64,000 nt of DNA from Eumeta japonica. Lineage: Eukaryota > Arthropoda > Insecta > Lepidoptera > Psychidae. This document shows, in pieces, positions 1 to 10,445 of the stretch. The notes under the pieces were generated by a model. The model was given only the letters and a program-made list of their open reading frames with translations, was not told the DNA's origin and ran no database searches. The translations under genes were made by a program, and so were the position numbers. The stretch lies in NCBI GenBank assembly GCA_005406025.1, contig BGZK01000142.1, positions 62,001-126,000 of the forward strand, in the 5' to 3' direction. How positions within the stretch are numbered: position 1 is the first letter of the stretch; every line of letters begins with the position of its first letter.

Positions 1-114
1 CAGGCTATTTTGAAGCATAAGGAAGATAATAAACAATTGACTCAAGAACAATGTACAAACCACAAAAGTGCGAGTAGTGACGTTCATGTAAATGGTGATG
101 TGAATGGGCATTAG
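1..114 (+). CDS. 3' end of an unidentified gene (last 37 codons)
   Basis: Frame 1 is open from the first base to a TAG at 112-114 and reads a hydrophilic tail that begins QAILKHKEDNK and ends DVHVNGDVNGH. The tail is rich in Lys, Gln and Asn with no membrane segment or known motif, so the family cannot be named. It is followed by AT-rich sequence with several AATAAA-like hexamers (for example near 139 and 262), as expected for a 3' UTR. Because no splice acceptor is visible, the exon starts upstream of the window. It could also be a chance open frame, but the codon use and the polyadenylation context favour a real terminal exon. Confidence 0.55.
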   Translation, partial: QAILKHKEDNKQLTQEQCTNHKSASSDVHVNGDVNGH

Positions 115-754
115 AAAATTTTAGATAAATAAGAGTAATTAATAAAATAAATATCTATTTTTATATGAATGATATCCTTTTTCTTTATATTTTACACTTA
201 TACTGATTTCATGTATTAAAAAATATTTTAGTGTAGTACTTTAGTTGTAATTTAAAAACCCAATAATAAAAAATTGTCTTTAAGCTATGGCTTATTTAAG
301 TTTTTGATCATGTTGTATAAATGTTTGTTGTATTTCTTTTTTGTGTGAATTATGGGTATATTAAAATGCAGTGCAGATATTGGTGGTATGGTGTGTCATC
401 AAGAATATAAGCTGTTTCAACCAATAAAAATTTGATAAATGCAATAAATATGATTCTATTTAAATAAGATATATAGAGTCATTTACAATATAATCCAAAT
501 GCAATAATTGCATAACAATATTATATTTAATAAACAATTATGAAATATAGGCATAATAAATTATTCATATATTTATATATACTCAGACATATGTATAATT
601 TTAGAGGTAAATTAACTTTATGGAATTCTTGTAGGTGTATCTTTTTTTTTTCATTTTCTGCTGGCATCTGAAAGCCGAAATTGAATTCGAGTGATTTTGT
701 GCTGGGATGTGTGTTTTATTTCATTATTGATGTAATTTAGTTCATTATTAGCTA
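115..754 (+). other. Probable 3' UTR and AT-rich intergenic sequence
   Basis: Very AT-rich, with AATAAA-like signals shortly after the stop at 114. I see no open frame with protein-like composition and no RNA gene. Confidence 0.4.
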
Positions 755-1217
755 GCAGGATACAATTGTGCGAACAATGTTAGCGAAACAATTAGTAATG
801 CCTGTCATTCTGGAGACCCAGCACCATCTTTATCTAGAATCGCATATTTCAAAAAAGTTTAGGGCTATGGGATTCAAATGACACATTGGCTTTTGCTGAT
901 CTCAATGTCGGCTATAGCTTACTTGAAGTTAAGCAAATTATTCAAACCTACTTATCAGAACCAAGATTACAAAGAAATGCAGATATTTAATCTTATTGGA
1001 ATTCTAGATCTATTTTTGTATTTTATAAAGGTTATACTGGAATTCTTGCTGACCAAATGCTTTCAGTAAATAACTAATGCTGCTGGTCAAATTTATTTAG
1101 ATGGAAGTAATTTGCAAGGCGAAAATATTGATAAATTGTTTCTCATTTTAATTGTGATTAACAAGAATGCCACAAAATCACCAAAATTTAAAAGAAATTA
1201 TATTGGTCTTGAGGTAA
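755..1217 (+). pseudogene. Broken protein-coding relic, family not recognised
   Basis: Three consecutive stretches translate into protein-like sequence but are interrupted. From 755 to 859 the frame reads a segment containing CANNVSETISNACHSGDPAP and ends at TAG 860. From 871 another frame reads LAFADLNVGYSLLEVKQIIQ, hits one TAA, then continues in the same frame with IFVFYKGYTGILADQ to a stop near 1069. From 1076 a third frame reads NAAGQIYLDGSNLQGENID and stays open for about 45 codons. The pieces are collinear and of even composition, so they look like one ancestral coding sequence with two frameshifts and a stop, for example a processed pseudogene or a decayed transposon gene. I cannot assign the protein. 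Confidence 0.45.
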
Positions 1218-4078
1218 AATATATATATTTTTTGTTTTGCTTTACTTACCTAATGGTGGTAGGTAAAAAATAATTTCGTCCTGTACCTTTTATGTTATTC
1301 ACAAATACTAAAAAAAAATAGGTTCAAATCAATTATTATTTCAAAAAGTACAGGTATATGTTGTATCAATGATTAGTGCAAATATAAGAGATTAAACAAA
1401 GAATCACTGATTATGATGGACTATTTCTTTTTCTTATGAAAACATTAGCTTACATGGAAGTTTCGGTTTCAGACGAAATTAAGTGGTTATATTAGTTTTA
1501 ATGTTTTGAAGTGACATTTAATGTTTCGGCTTGACTCCACTGGTGGACTGGCAGCAGCATCAAAAGCCATTACCAAACTTAACCTATTACAGACATTTAT
1601 AGCTTATATAAGCTGTCCATTTTGATATAGACAGGTAGATTTTTAGGGATATAATTCAGTCAATAGATTATTGTTTTATGAGTAAAAGTAGTTTAAAGGT
1701 GTCAGTGGAAGCGTACATTGGTCGCATCCACGTGTGTATCTTTTTCTGGTATTTTTATTTAATTTGCAGCATTCATTATTGTGTTTATTCTCTGTAATAC
1801 ATCTGTGCTCCTTATATTGTTCTTCTTCCTATTGTTTCTGTGCTGTACTTTGAATTTGTATTAATTTTACATTTAATTGTTATAACCTATTATAGTTTAT
1901 TTTCTGCGAAAGAGGCTACGAGTCCAAGATGGACGACCCGCCCGATGATACGGGCCGACCTCCGACAAATTTTCTACCTTCCTTATTAGCCCCTCCTTCA
2001 CCGGCCTCGTTTGTCACTGTTTCTGATGCTACAACTATGTCCTCCAAATTAAATACAACAGTCAGCTCTCAACCCCCTTCGTTAAACGATGTTCCATCCC
2101 TCTCATCTCTCCAACATAGGTCCTATTCAACTCTCCCCTGCCACTCCTTCTGACACAACTAGCCCTTCAACTAAACACGTAGGGCGTCAGGAGTATAGCA
2201 ATAATGACAGAGGCCCATTTAGCATTCATTGCAAGAGGATCAAAGCTTCCTCTTCTGCTGGCTGTGTGCTCCACCTTAGGAATATCCTGCAATCGGCTAA
2301 TGTCAAAGACATTGTCAATGGCAGCGTGAAGAGAATTGGGAGGAATTGCATTGCCCTTTCCTTAATCCCACAGCCGCTAATGCATTTCTTTGTAACCCTC
2401 TCCTTGCACTCAAAAGCCTAAAGGCTTTTATCCCATCATTTAATGTTACTCGTCTTGGTCTAGTGCGAGGTAGCGATCATTTCCCGATCATTATCAAACT
2501 TCCTTTTCCCCACCTCTCCTATAAAAATGATTCACCAATTAAAATACAAATTAAAGGATGCTGATTGGAATGGTTACAGGGATTGACCCGACAATAGATT
2601 TGCTAAACTGCCTAAACTATCTGCTTCAGACCCCACTTCCTGTGCCGACGCTCTGTTCTAAACCATGCTATCGGTAGCCGGTGACCAAAGAAACATTCCG
2701 TATAGGCATTCCGTCCTCGCCGTGGCGGGACTAAGAATGTTCACGAGCTGTTGAGGAGAGAAGAGGAGCTGAAATTCTATTTTCTCGAAACATGTCTCAA
2801 AATAACTATCAACCTTTTTAAGATGCGTGCCTAGTCCAGGCGGCTTGTTCGTAGGAAGAAGTTAAAAGGATGACGCGGCTTCTGTGAGTCTATTTCCCCT
2901 GACATCTCTTCCCACAACGTTTGGAAACAAATTCGTAAATTTCGCGGCTCTTTTCACGAAACAGTTTCCCCGTGCCTGAACACTTCAGAGTGGATAGCCC
3001 GGTTCATGAATATTCTCGCCCCATTTGTTCCTAATCTAAATGAAAAACTCTATTGTTACTCTTTCTCTCTCAAAAGCAGATGCAACCTTTACAGTATATG
3101 AGTTGAAATTAGTTCTCTCATCATTGATTCAGCCCCTGGCATTGATGGCATCGTTTACTCTTTCCTAATCAACGCTTCTGATCAGATTCTGTCTTACTAC
3201 CTGGATATAGTTAATTCAGTTGTAAATACAGGTAATGTTCCTATCACTTGCAAAATACAGACTATATTTAAAAACAAAGGGAATCCAGACGGCCCTGCTG
3301 CGTATCGCCCGATTGCTCTGTTCTCTGTTTTGACAAAGATTGCTGAACACTTGGTTAAGAATCGATTGCAGTGGATCGCCGAGAGCAGCGCCCTCTTGGC
3401 CAATTCTCAGTTTGGATTATGGAAGGGTAGAAGCACTTTAGACAGCCTCAGCATATTTACATCTGATATTCGCTTATCCTTCTTTCAAGGAAAGTCTGTT
3501 ACAACATCTTTTCTTGATGTCTCCTCCTCATATGATAATGTACAGCTTCTGATTCTTAGGAACAAGCTGAAAATGCCAGTGAGGCTGAGTAACTATCTTT
3601 AATCTACTTTCTGAGAGAATAATTTTTCTTTGTATTGGTGAGGTCAAAGCCTCACGACTGGTGTGGAGGGGCCTTCCTCAAGAGTCCGTACTGAGCCCGC
3701 TTTTATATAATCTGTATACTTCTGACCTAAAGTTGTCAATATCCCCAAGTAAAATTCTTCAATATGCTGATAACCTCCTTCCATACTTTTCTGACACTTC
3801 CGTCTTCAATGCTGCCTCGGTACTATCCGAGTCCTTGCAGTTACATCTTCACTCCCTTGGATTGGAGCTCTCTGTCTCTAAAAGTAACCTGGTTGTTTTC
3901 TCAAGGAGAACAGTGCTGGATGTGTTGTCATGGATGACGTCAGGACCCCCTGCAAAATTTCTTGGTATATCTTGACTCCAAATTATCAGGAACAAATCAC
4001 TGTAACTATCATCATCATAAAAGTTTAAAAATATCAACATCCTAAGATACCTATCTGGTACATGGTGGGGTGCTAACC

Positions 4079-4215
4079 CAGTGACGGATTTATATTTTGT
4101 ATGAGTGTAGGCCACTTTATTTCCGCCGCCCATGTACCTTTCTAAAATAATAATTTTCTGAAATCTGCCGCCGCTAGGCCGCGGCCTACACGGCCTATTG
4201 ACAAATCCAGGACTG
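4079..4215. mobile_element. hAT-type MITE nested in the retrotransposon
   Basis: The 137-bp insert starts CAGTGACGGATTT and ends AAATCCAGGACTG, imperfect terminal inverted repeats of hAT form. It is flanked by the identical 8-bp target duplication TGCTAACC at 4071-4078 and 4216-4223. Removing the insert and one duplication rejoins the retrotransposon frame across the site (TWWGAN to PYFLKLLYS), which confirms insertion into the older element. It carries no ORF and must have depended on a transposase in trans. Confidence 0.9.
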
Positions 4216-4630
4216 TGCTAACCCCTATTTCCTTAAACTCCTATACAGTGTGATGGTTCCTAGTCATCTGAACCATTCTTGTGAGAGCCATTTAAGTCTA
4301 TTGCATTGAAGAGATTAAATCTAGTCCAGGTCAAAGCTCTGCGGATAATCGTGGGTTGTATGAAATCCTCCCCTACTAATGCATTCCAAGTTGAATGCGC
4401 AGATCCACTTCTTCGACCGACAGTTTTTATCTGACTGTTTCTTATCCAAATCATTGTGGTTTTCAAACCACCCCTTTATATTTGTTATTCAGTCTAAAAT
4501 CTTTGAACCTGGACATGGTGGTTTAAGAAAAGCTCCGTGCCTTGTTCTTAGCTTCCAGAGACTTCAAGCCATAGAGGCTAACTTCTATTTTATTAATACA
4601 TTACCTCTTTTTATAGTTAAAAAATTGAAG

Positions 4631-4680
4631 AGTGTGCCACCCCGACCAACCGTTAGTACGGTTGGTCGGGGTGGCACACT
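4631..4680. repeat. Perfect 23-bp hairpin with 4-nt loop
   Basis: Arms 4631-4653 and 4658-4680 are exact reverse complements (arm starts AGTGTGCCACCCCGACC) around the loop TAGT. The flanks TTGAAG and CTTCAA extend the pairing to about 30 bp with a 2-nt bulge. It sits inside the RNase H region of the old retrotransposon and is far more GC-rich and better preserved than its surroundings, so it arose later, by insertion or by a templated inverted duplication. Confidence 0.9.
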
Positions 4681-5116
4681 GTCTTCAATGATGCTTCTAA
4701 GCTCTCTGAAGCAGAACGCGTTGGAGTTGGTATATTCCACTTCCAATACAATATAGTTCAGAAAGTCAGATGCCCCCCTGAAAGCTGAGTTTACAGGTGA
4801 ATGTCGTGCCATTTTGGAAGCTGTAAGTATGCCCTACTATTAAAATTGCACCGCATGCTCATACTGTCCGATTCTCGTAATTCTCTCGAATCCCCTCCAA
4901 TCAAACCCTTTCATGTACAAAACCCACTTTAATAATAAGGAAAAAATCGATCAATGAAATGAAAGAGATTTACGGATTGCATTAGCCTGGGTTCCCGGCC
5001 ATTAGAGTAGCACTATAACGCGTGTAGCTTTGGCAGTGACCACAGCAGCAGACTACTATATAATTAAATATTTTCACTTTTTTTTTTTCAGGGAAAAAGA
5101 GATGAGTTTCTGTTGT

Positions 5117-5189
5117 CAGAAGTGATGTAAATCTACTAATTTGAATATTTTATGCAAAATATTCAAATTAGCAGATTTGCATCATTCTG
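5117..5189. repeat. Imperfect 35-bp inverted repeat
   Basis: Arm 5117-5151 and arm 5156-5189 pair around the loop ATGC, with only a few differences (core CTAATTTGAATATTTT matched by AAAATATTCAAATTAG). It lies just past the retrotransposon end. It may be a small palindromic MITE or a replication-born fold-back; no target duplication is obvious. Confidence 0.8.
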
Positions 5190-6093
5190 CTAAGATGGTA
5201 GGTAGACACAGAGGGATTAAAATACTATGCTCTGTACTAATTACTACAGAGCATACTATGTTTTTACCTGTACCTGAAATTCGGTTGCAATATGAAAACC
5301 CTTGTATTCAATCAATGGATAAATGTTTCTTTATATTATTTCGCTGCACCACGATTTTGATTTACTTTGGTGCATTCTTGTCAATGTCTCATTTGGTGCA
5401 TTCATGTGATAATTCATAGCAACATCAACATATTCTGACATGTTATTCCATTTTATATTTTTAATACTAACTTTTTTCTACACTATCCTCTTGCAGACTA
5501 TTTTGATAAAATAATGAAATACCTAACTCATAATTAAACACTAATCAAATTTCACAGATATTCAAAAATTTCTCAATTTTTTTTACTCTTAATTTTCCAA
5601 AAAATAGTGGTGTCTAAATTGAAAGTAGACCAGAATTTGCATAAAGCAATTCATTTTTTATTTTCTCAGATTAATTTTATAAACATTCAGAAACTTGTCA
5701 ACTTAAAGTTCAATTGGACACTCAATACTATTTTCACTACTGTTATCTCCCAATAGCAGCCTTTTTATAGATTTATTTTACAAATATGTTTCATATATAA
5801 TTATAATTTTTTAGTCACAAGCCAATTGTAAATTTTCATATTTTTAATTAGAAATGACAGCTTATATACGGGCCTGTATACTCCTCACAGGATGAATTTT
5901 CCAAATAAATCCTTTGTGCTTGTTTACAAAAGGTCAAATGCTATGTTAATAGGATCAGAAATATTTCAACTTGGGAGTTGGATAATCACCATTTTATACA
6001 TGTATAAACAGGTAACATTTGACTAAGTCATCAATGTTAACATTAAATGAAACAAATCAATATTATTTAGTTATAATAGTACATTATAACAGG
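5190..6093. other. Intergenic sequence downstream of RpS9
   Basis: AT-rich. The 92-codon open frame at 5141-5419 starts inside the palindrome and has no family features. The part nearest 6093 must hold the RpS9 3' UTR on the minus strand. I see nothing else. Confidence 0.4.
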
Positions 6094-8559
6094 CTAATCT
6101 TCCTCTTCGTCGTGGGCGGCACCACCAGACTGGCCCTTGCGTAGGTTCTTCCTCTTGACGCGGCCGGGGCGGCCACCGCCGAATGGCGACTTCAGCGAAA
6201 AGTCAATATGTTTGCCAGAGTCCAAACGGACAATAAACGATGGGATGTTTACAACTTGCTTACGAACGCTGCAAAAATTAAAAAATATTTGAAAATTAAC
6301 GTTTAATTTTGATTTTTATTATAATATTATAAGTACATCAAAAGAATTTGTGCTTTTGATAATATTAACAAATACTTTTATTTTATATTTTAAATTATAT
6401 TAGAAGGGTAAGAATAAGATATACTTTTTACGACATAGTTTTGTTAATTCACGTTTGTAATTTTAAAACAATTATTCTCAATATCAAGTGTTTTATACAT
6501 TACCTCAATGTTGTTCACATGAACAATTAGAAATTTTTCAAGACATTGAATCCAACAAAGTTGGAGTTCAAGTGGTCTTTATGAATAAAAGGCAAAAAGC
6601 AGCTCCGTAGGCACTGCACTACCTGCATTTGAACAGCACTTTTATCTCCTGAACATGTATATTATTAAACTAATTCAACAGTTAAGATTACTTTGAGTGA
6701 CAGCAATATGTAAAATTTTACTGCTTCTTTAAGTACAAGTGAATACAAGGCAAATTTTACCTCAAAATTATTGAAGTTCTGGAAATTTAATGAATACAAA
6801 TTTTGTCTTAATCAAATCAATGCAAATTTTGTCAAATCAATAAGGATGGCAATAGTAATGCTTTTTGACATGAATACATTGCATAGGTCATAGGAGATAT
6901 GTATACTTTGCTAACAACAGAGTAGCAAAACATGTAATTACAGCAAGTTTGTAGCGGTTGGAATTTAATAGATATGTTGATGTAAATAACAATTTCAATT
7001 ATCATTACGTTACATTAATAAAGTGCTAAGAGCTCAAGAGCTAAAGTACTCTTGAGCTCTATTGTACTTAAATCCATGAACGATAATCTAATATACTCAA
7101 CTTCCAATATGATTAAACTTGGATAGTTGGCCACTTACAGATACAATGTACAAACAGTTATACACATTAATCATAAGGTCCAATTACATATTGATTCTGT
7201 ACAGTTAATAGCAGAGTTGTTAATTTTTATTAATGACTAATATGATCCACTATAATTCAGTAAATGAATGCAATCAACATTCAAAAATAACAATTCCTCA
7301 ACATCAATCACAATCATTATGATAGTGACTCAATCTTGAAAGAAAATCCCCTTTCAAATAAATGCACGATTGTCAATGGAAATCATTTAAAATATAGGTA
7401 ACCCTGACTAGAGTGAAGGAAACTACTGTGTTCTACTAGAAATGAAGAAATAATTTTCTATAATGAAATTTACAAATTCCAGACAAATTGGACTTTTGTA
7501 AAAATAGTATTTGTTTAAATTAATTTAAAACCAAGCAAAATCATATTACTCTATGTTTAGTATATACTATTTTAATAGGCATACTGTGACTACATTTTCT
7601 TCTTTGTAACATATGGCACTGTGAAAACTATAAAATGTTTTGATATGAATATATACATTGAAAGTTCTTACCGAATATGCCTCTGTCTGATTAAAATGCG
7701 AGCATGATGAATAGACTTTGCGAGACCAGCTTTGAATACTTGGGTCTGGAGACGCCGTTCCAAAAAGTCTTCAATCTTAAGGCCTAGTACATAATCGAGT
7801 TTCATCTGCTTCTCGTCCAACACACCAATTCTGACCAGACGCCGAAGAAGAGCATTACCTAAGAATAGTGTTCTTTTTAGAATGTAATTAAACATGTTTA
7901 ACATTAAAACTGTTGAACATTGTGTCAGATTAAATTTTCACAACATATGAAGTTCAGACAAGAGATGCCAGAGTTTTTTTCATCATTTAAATGGTACATT
8001 ACATGAAGCTTGGTATACAACTTTATATAGATGAGTTTTTTTCCTAGTATTAATTCATGTAATATCTTTGAGTGTTAAATTAAATTGAAAAAGAGAAGCT
8101 TTCAAAAAAAAAAAAAAGTATTAAATTATTACTAAATTTTTTGCATAGTTACAATTTTTTTATTATTAAACATATTTGTTCAATTTATGTTAACTATGCA
8201 GGTTATGTGGAAGTTTAGATAAATACAATAAGCTAACCTCACAGCCAAAATTTTCCATTTAGTTAAATGTCATATAATAAAAAGTTTTGGTTTGTAATAT
8301 ATCCTATAGTGAAATGAGTTAGAACTATAAAATTACCTTCAAACAGCCTTTTAGGTTCTTTTTCTTCTAAAGTGAGCAATTCACGGGCGGCTTTACGAAT
8401 GCGAGCCAGCGTGTACTTAACTCTCCACACTTCACGTTTGTTCCTAAGGCCATATTCACCAATGATTTTTAACTCTTGATCGAGGCGCGCCTTCTCGAAG
8501 GGGCGACGCGGCGTGACGTAGGTCTTTGAGAACACCGATGGTACTCGGTTGTTCACCAT
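6094..8559 (-). CDS. RpS9: Small ribosomal subunit protein S9 (uS4)
   Basis: Three coding exons on the minus strand: 8337-8559, 7672-7858 and 6094-6268, total 585 nt, giving 194 aa, the usual length for insect RpS9. The start [20 protein letters not shown], the S4-type RNA-binding region ([19 protein letters not shown], about residues 105-130) and the tail [19 protein letters not shown] ending in acidic DEEED are diagnostic. Splice joins restore FEGNALLRR and RHIRVRKQ exactly, with GT-AG borders. The protein binds 18S rRNA in the 40S subunit body and takes part in decoding fidelity. A non-coding 5' exon lies upstream. The two introns, 478 bp and 1403 bp, show no recognised snoRNA, although host-gene snoRNAs are common in this gene class. 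Confidence 0.97.
7029..7060. repeat. Perfect 12-bp inverted repeat in an RpS9 intron
   Basis: Arms 7029-7040 (AGAGCTCAAGAG) and 7049-7060 (CTCTTGAGCTCT) flank an 8-nt loop inside the last RpS9 intron. It could fold in the pre-mRNA. Confidence 0.75.
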
Positions 8560-8846
8560 TTTGGCGAGCTGAAATAAACACTAAATTGTAACTAACACAA
8601 TTGATAAATATTAAATACTGCTAAACTGGATAGTCATATTTCAACTAATTCTTATTTCTGGATAAAAATATGTAGGAATTTCTGTGTTTTAACTAAGCAA
8701 AAATCTAACCTAAGTCACTGTATCGGATATCATCAAAAGTATATCCAGTTAAAACATATGTAAAATATTACAAGATCGCTATTTAAGATAAGGCCTTTAA
8801 GGACATGCAAGTATTTCACTAAATACCACGTTAGTAATTCACTTAC

Positions 8847-8907
8847 CTGTTTAAAACAACACTCGCCGAAATAAAAACGTAAAACTTACGGAACGTCAAA
8901 CTGAAAG
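8847..8907 (-). promoter_or_regulatory. RpS9 non-coding first exon and TCT-type initiator
   Basis: On the minus strand a pyrimidine start TCCTTTCAG lies at about 8909-8901. It matches the TCT initiator used by ribosomal protein genes, with the first C at 8907. The short leader runs to a strong donor CAG|GTAAGTG at 8847. The matching acceptor TTTCAG precedes CTCGCCAAAATG at 8568, nine bases before the RpS9 start codon. No TATA box is visible, as usual for this class. Confidence 0.6.
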
Positions 8908-8909
8908 GA

Positions 8910-10094
8910 AAAATGCATAGAGCAGAAGGAACGTAGTGTTACCAACTTACCTTCGTTTTAACTCACTTCGGCAATACTGGAAAATATAGTAAATATTCTT
9001 AAAAAATAACAATTTTTACGATTTCTTTTATAAAATTTATTTAATGAAGGAAGTACAATCCGCACAAATATTTTTATTTATTTGTATGTTTATTAAGTTT
9101 TCACGACTAAATGTCTGAACGAATCTTATGAAATTTAGGGAGATTAAATCCCGCGGAACGATATAGTCTATGTAAAAAGTTAAAATAGAGGGTGAAAATT
9201 CGAGGATGAAAACCCATAATTCTTCACATTAAAAATATGAAAATTCTTTAGGGTTTTGGTAAAAAATAAAGATATAGGTGTTTTAGGGTTTTTATTAAAT
9301 CATCCCTTAACGGTGTAAAGGTAAATTATTAGATGTTCGTTGAATACACTCCATACGTACAATCCTACATACAACTCACGAATCCCTACAAAAATAAATT
9401 GTGTTATCACTGACGAAATTGTGTTCATAAATATTTACCATTTACAACATGCAATTTCAAAGCATAGTTTTTGAGATAATGGTAAATTAACAAAATGTTC
9501 GCGCATACAATATTAAAGTAATGAGTAGTAGTAATATTTTTGCGAAGCGCAAGATTCAAACTGATCATGTAAGGTGAGAAGCAGAAAGTAATAGGATTAG
9601 AATTAGCAAACAATCTTAGAATACTCGCGTAGGCATATAAAAGAAGTAACCTAGCCCCATGCCGCAGTCCGTGGCTGGCGGCTGACGCTGCACACAAAAT
9701 TGAGAAATAGACTGAGTCGAAATTAATTGTATGAAGAGGCTTAGAATCAAGACCGTGATTAGCATCGGCATAAGTAGTACCAGGATCACAATAATCATTA
9801 TTAACGCGTTGGAGATTGGAATATATAGCAAGGTCGATCAATATAAAAGGTGAAGTAATATATTACATTCGCGGGAGAGAAGCCTCAGAGGAAAAGTTAA
9901 TAGGAATATAAATAGTAAGTATACTTACATAAGTTATTTTCTTTAAATTTTTAATTCTTATATTAGTAAATAAAGAAATTTGTTTTTCTAAATTTCCAAC
10001 TTCAATATTAGACTACTTTGTGAAATGTGCTTTTAATCATTTTAGGAAATGAAATCAAAATTTAGTATGCGAAATTCACATTATTATCAACATT
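8910..10094. other. Intergenic sequence upstream of RpS9
   Basis: AT-rich with no recognised gene. A 138-codon minus-strand open frame (9425-9841) contains ASHGLRHGARLLLLYAYAS. Its bias is odd and there is no splice or promoter context, so I read it as a chance frame, perhaps inside an old repeat. Confidence 0.35.
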
Positions 10095-10445
10095 TCGTTT
10101 AGGCGCCGTTCATAAACTACGTCACTCTACATTTCGCCATTTATGACCCCTTCGCCCCTCTTTACGACCCCCCTATAAATACTACATCACGAAAGCTTGA
10201 ACCCCCATAAATAGTTCATTTCGATTAACAGTACAATAAATATTGATATATTAAAATATTTATTATTTCAATAATAAAATTTCGATAACGTAATAAATAT
10301 TTAAAATAACAACAAAAAAACATTGTTTGATGAACTTCGAACGTCTCGTTTTTTTAAACCCCCCCATACCCCTTGCCACTTGTCACATTAAGTGATACCC
10401 CCCCTCCTCACTGATATGCGAACGTGTTTAAGTACAGCCCCTTAC
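10095..10445. repeat. Interspersed repeat with CGTTCATAAACTACGTCAC head
   Basis: The segment opens GCGCCGTTCATAAACTACG and ends with C-tracts (AACCCCCCCATACCCC, ATACCCCCCCTCCTC). This text style (reference to an absent coding frame, 'constant' motif plus polyC blocks) resembles a common lepidopteran dispersed repeat. No terminal repeats or target duplication were found, so the class and exact ends are uncertain. Confidence 0.4.

Larger units (their letters stand above)
1929..5010 (+). mobile_element. Decayed non-LTR retrotransposon (RT plus RNase H, I-like group)
   Basis: A gag-like ORF begins at ATG 1929 and is frameshifted near 2100; it continues with DRGPFSIHCKRIK. Near 2460 the gag-like text joins directly to the C-terminal end of an AP endonuclease (GSDHFPIIIKLPFPH), so most of the endonuclease is missing. 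The reverse transcriptase follows: APGIDGIVYSFLI near 3137, AYRPIALFSVLTKIAEHLVK near 3300, SQFGLWKGRSTLD near 3406, a motif-A relic FLDVSSSYDN near 3511, and YADN at 3763 where active enzymes have YADD. After two later insertions, RNase H text appears: NDASKLSEAERVGVGIFHF near 4690, GECRAILEAV near 4797, ILSDSRNSLE near 4860 and AWVPGH near 4987. Order EN-RT-RNase H fits I-like elements. Many stops and shifts make it dead. Confidence 0.85.

Noticed and set aside
9425..9841. 138-codon minus-strand ORF
   Set aside because: No family features, no promoter or splice context, and a second overlapping frame is also open; likely chance.
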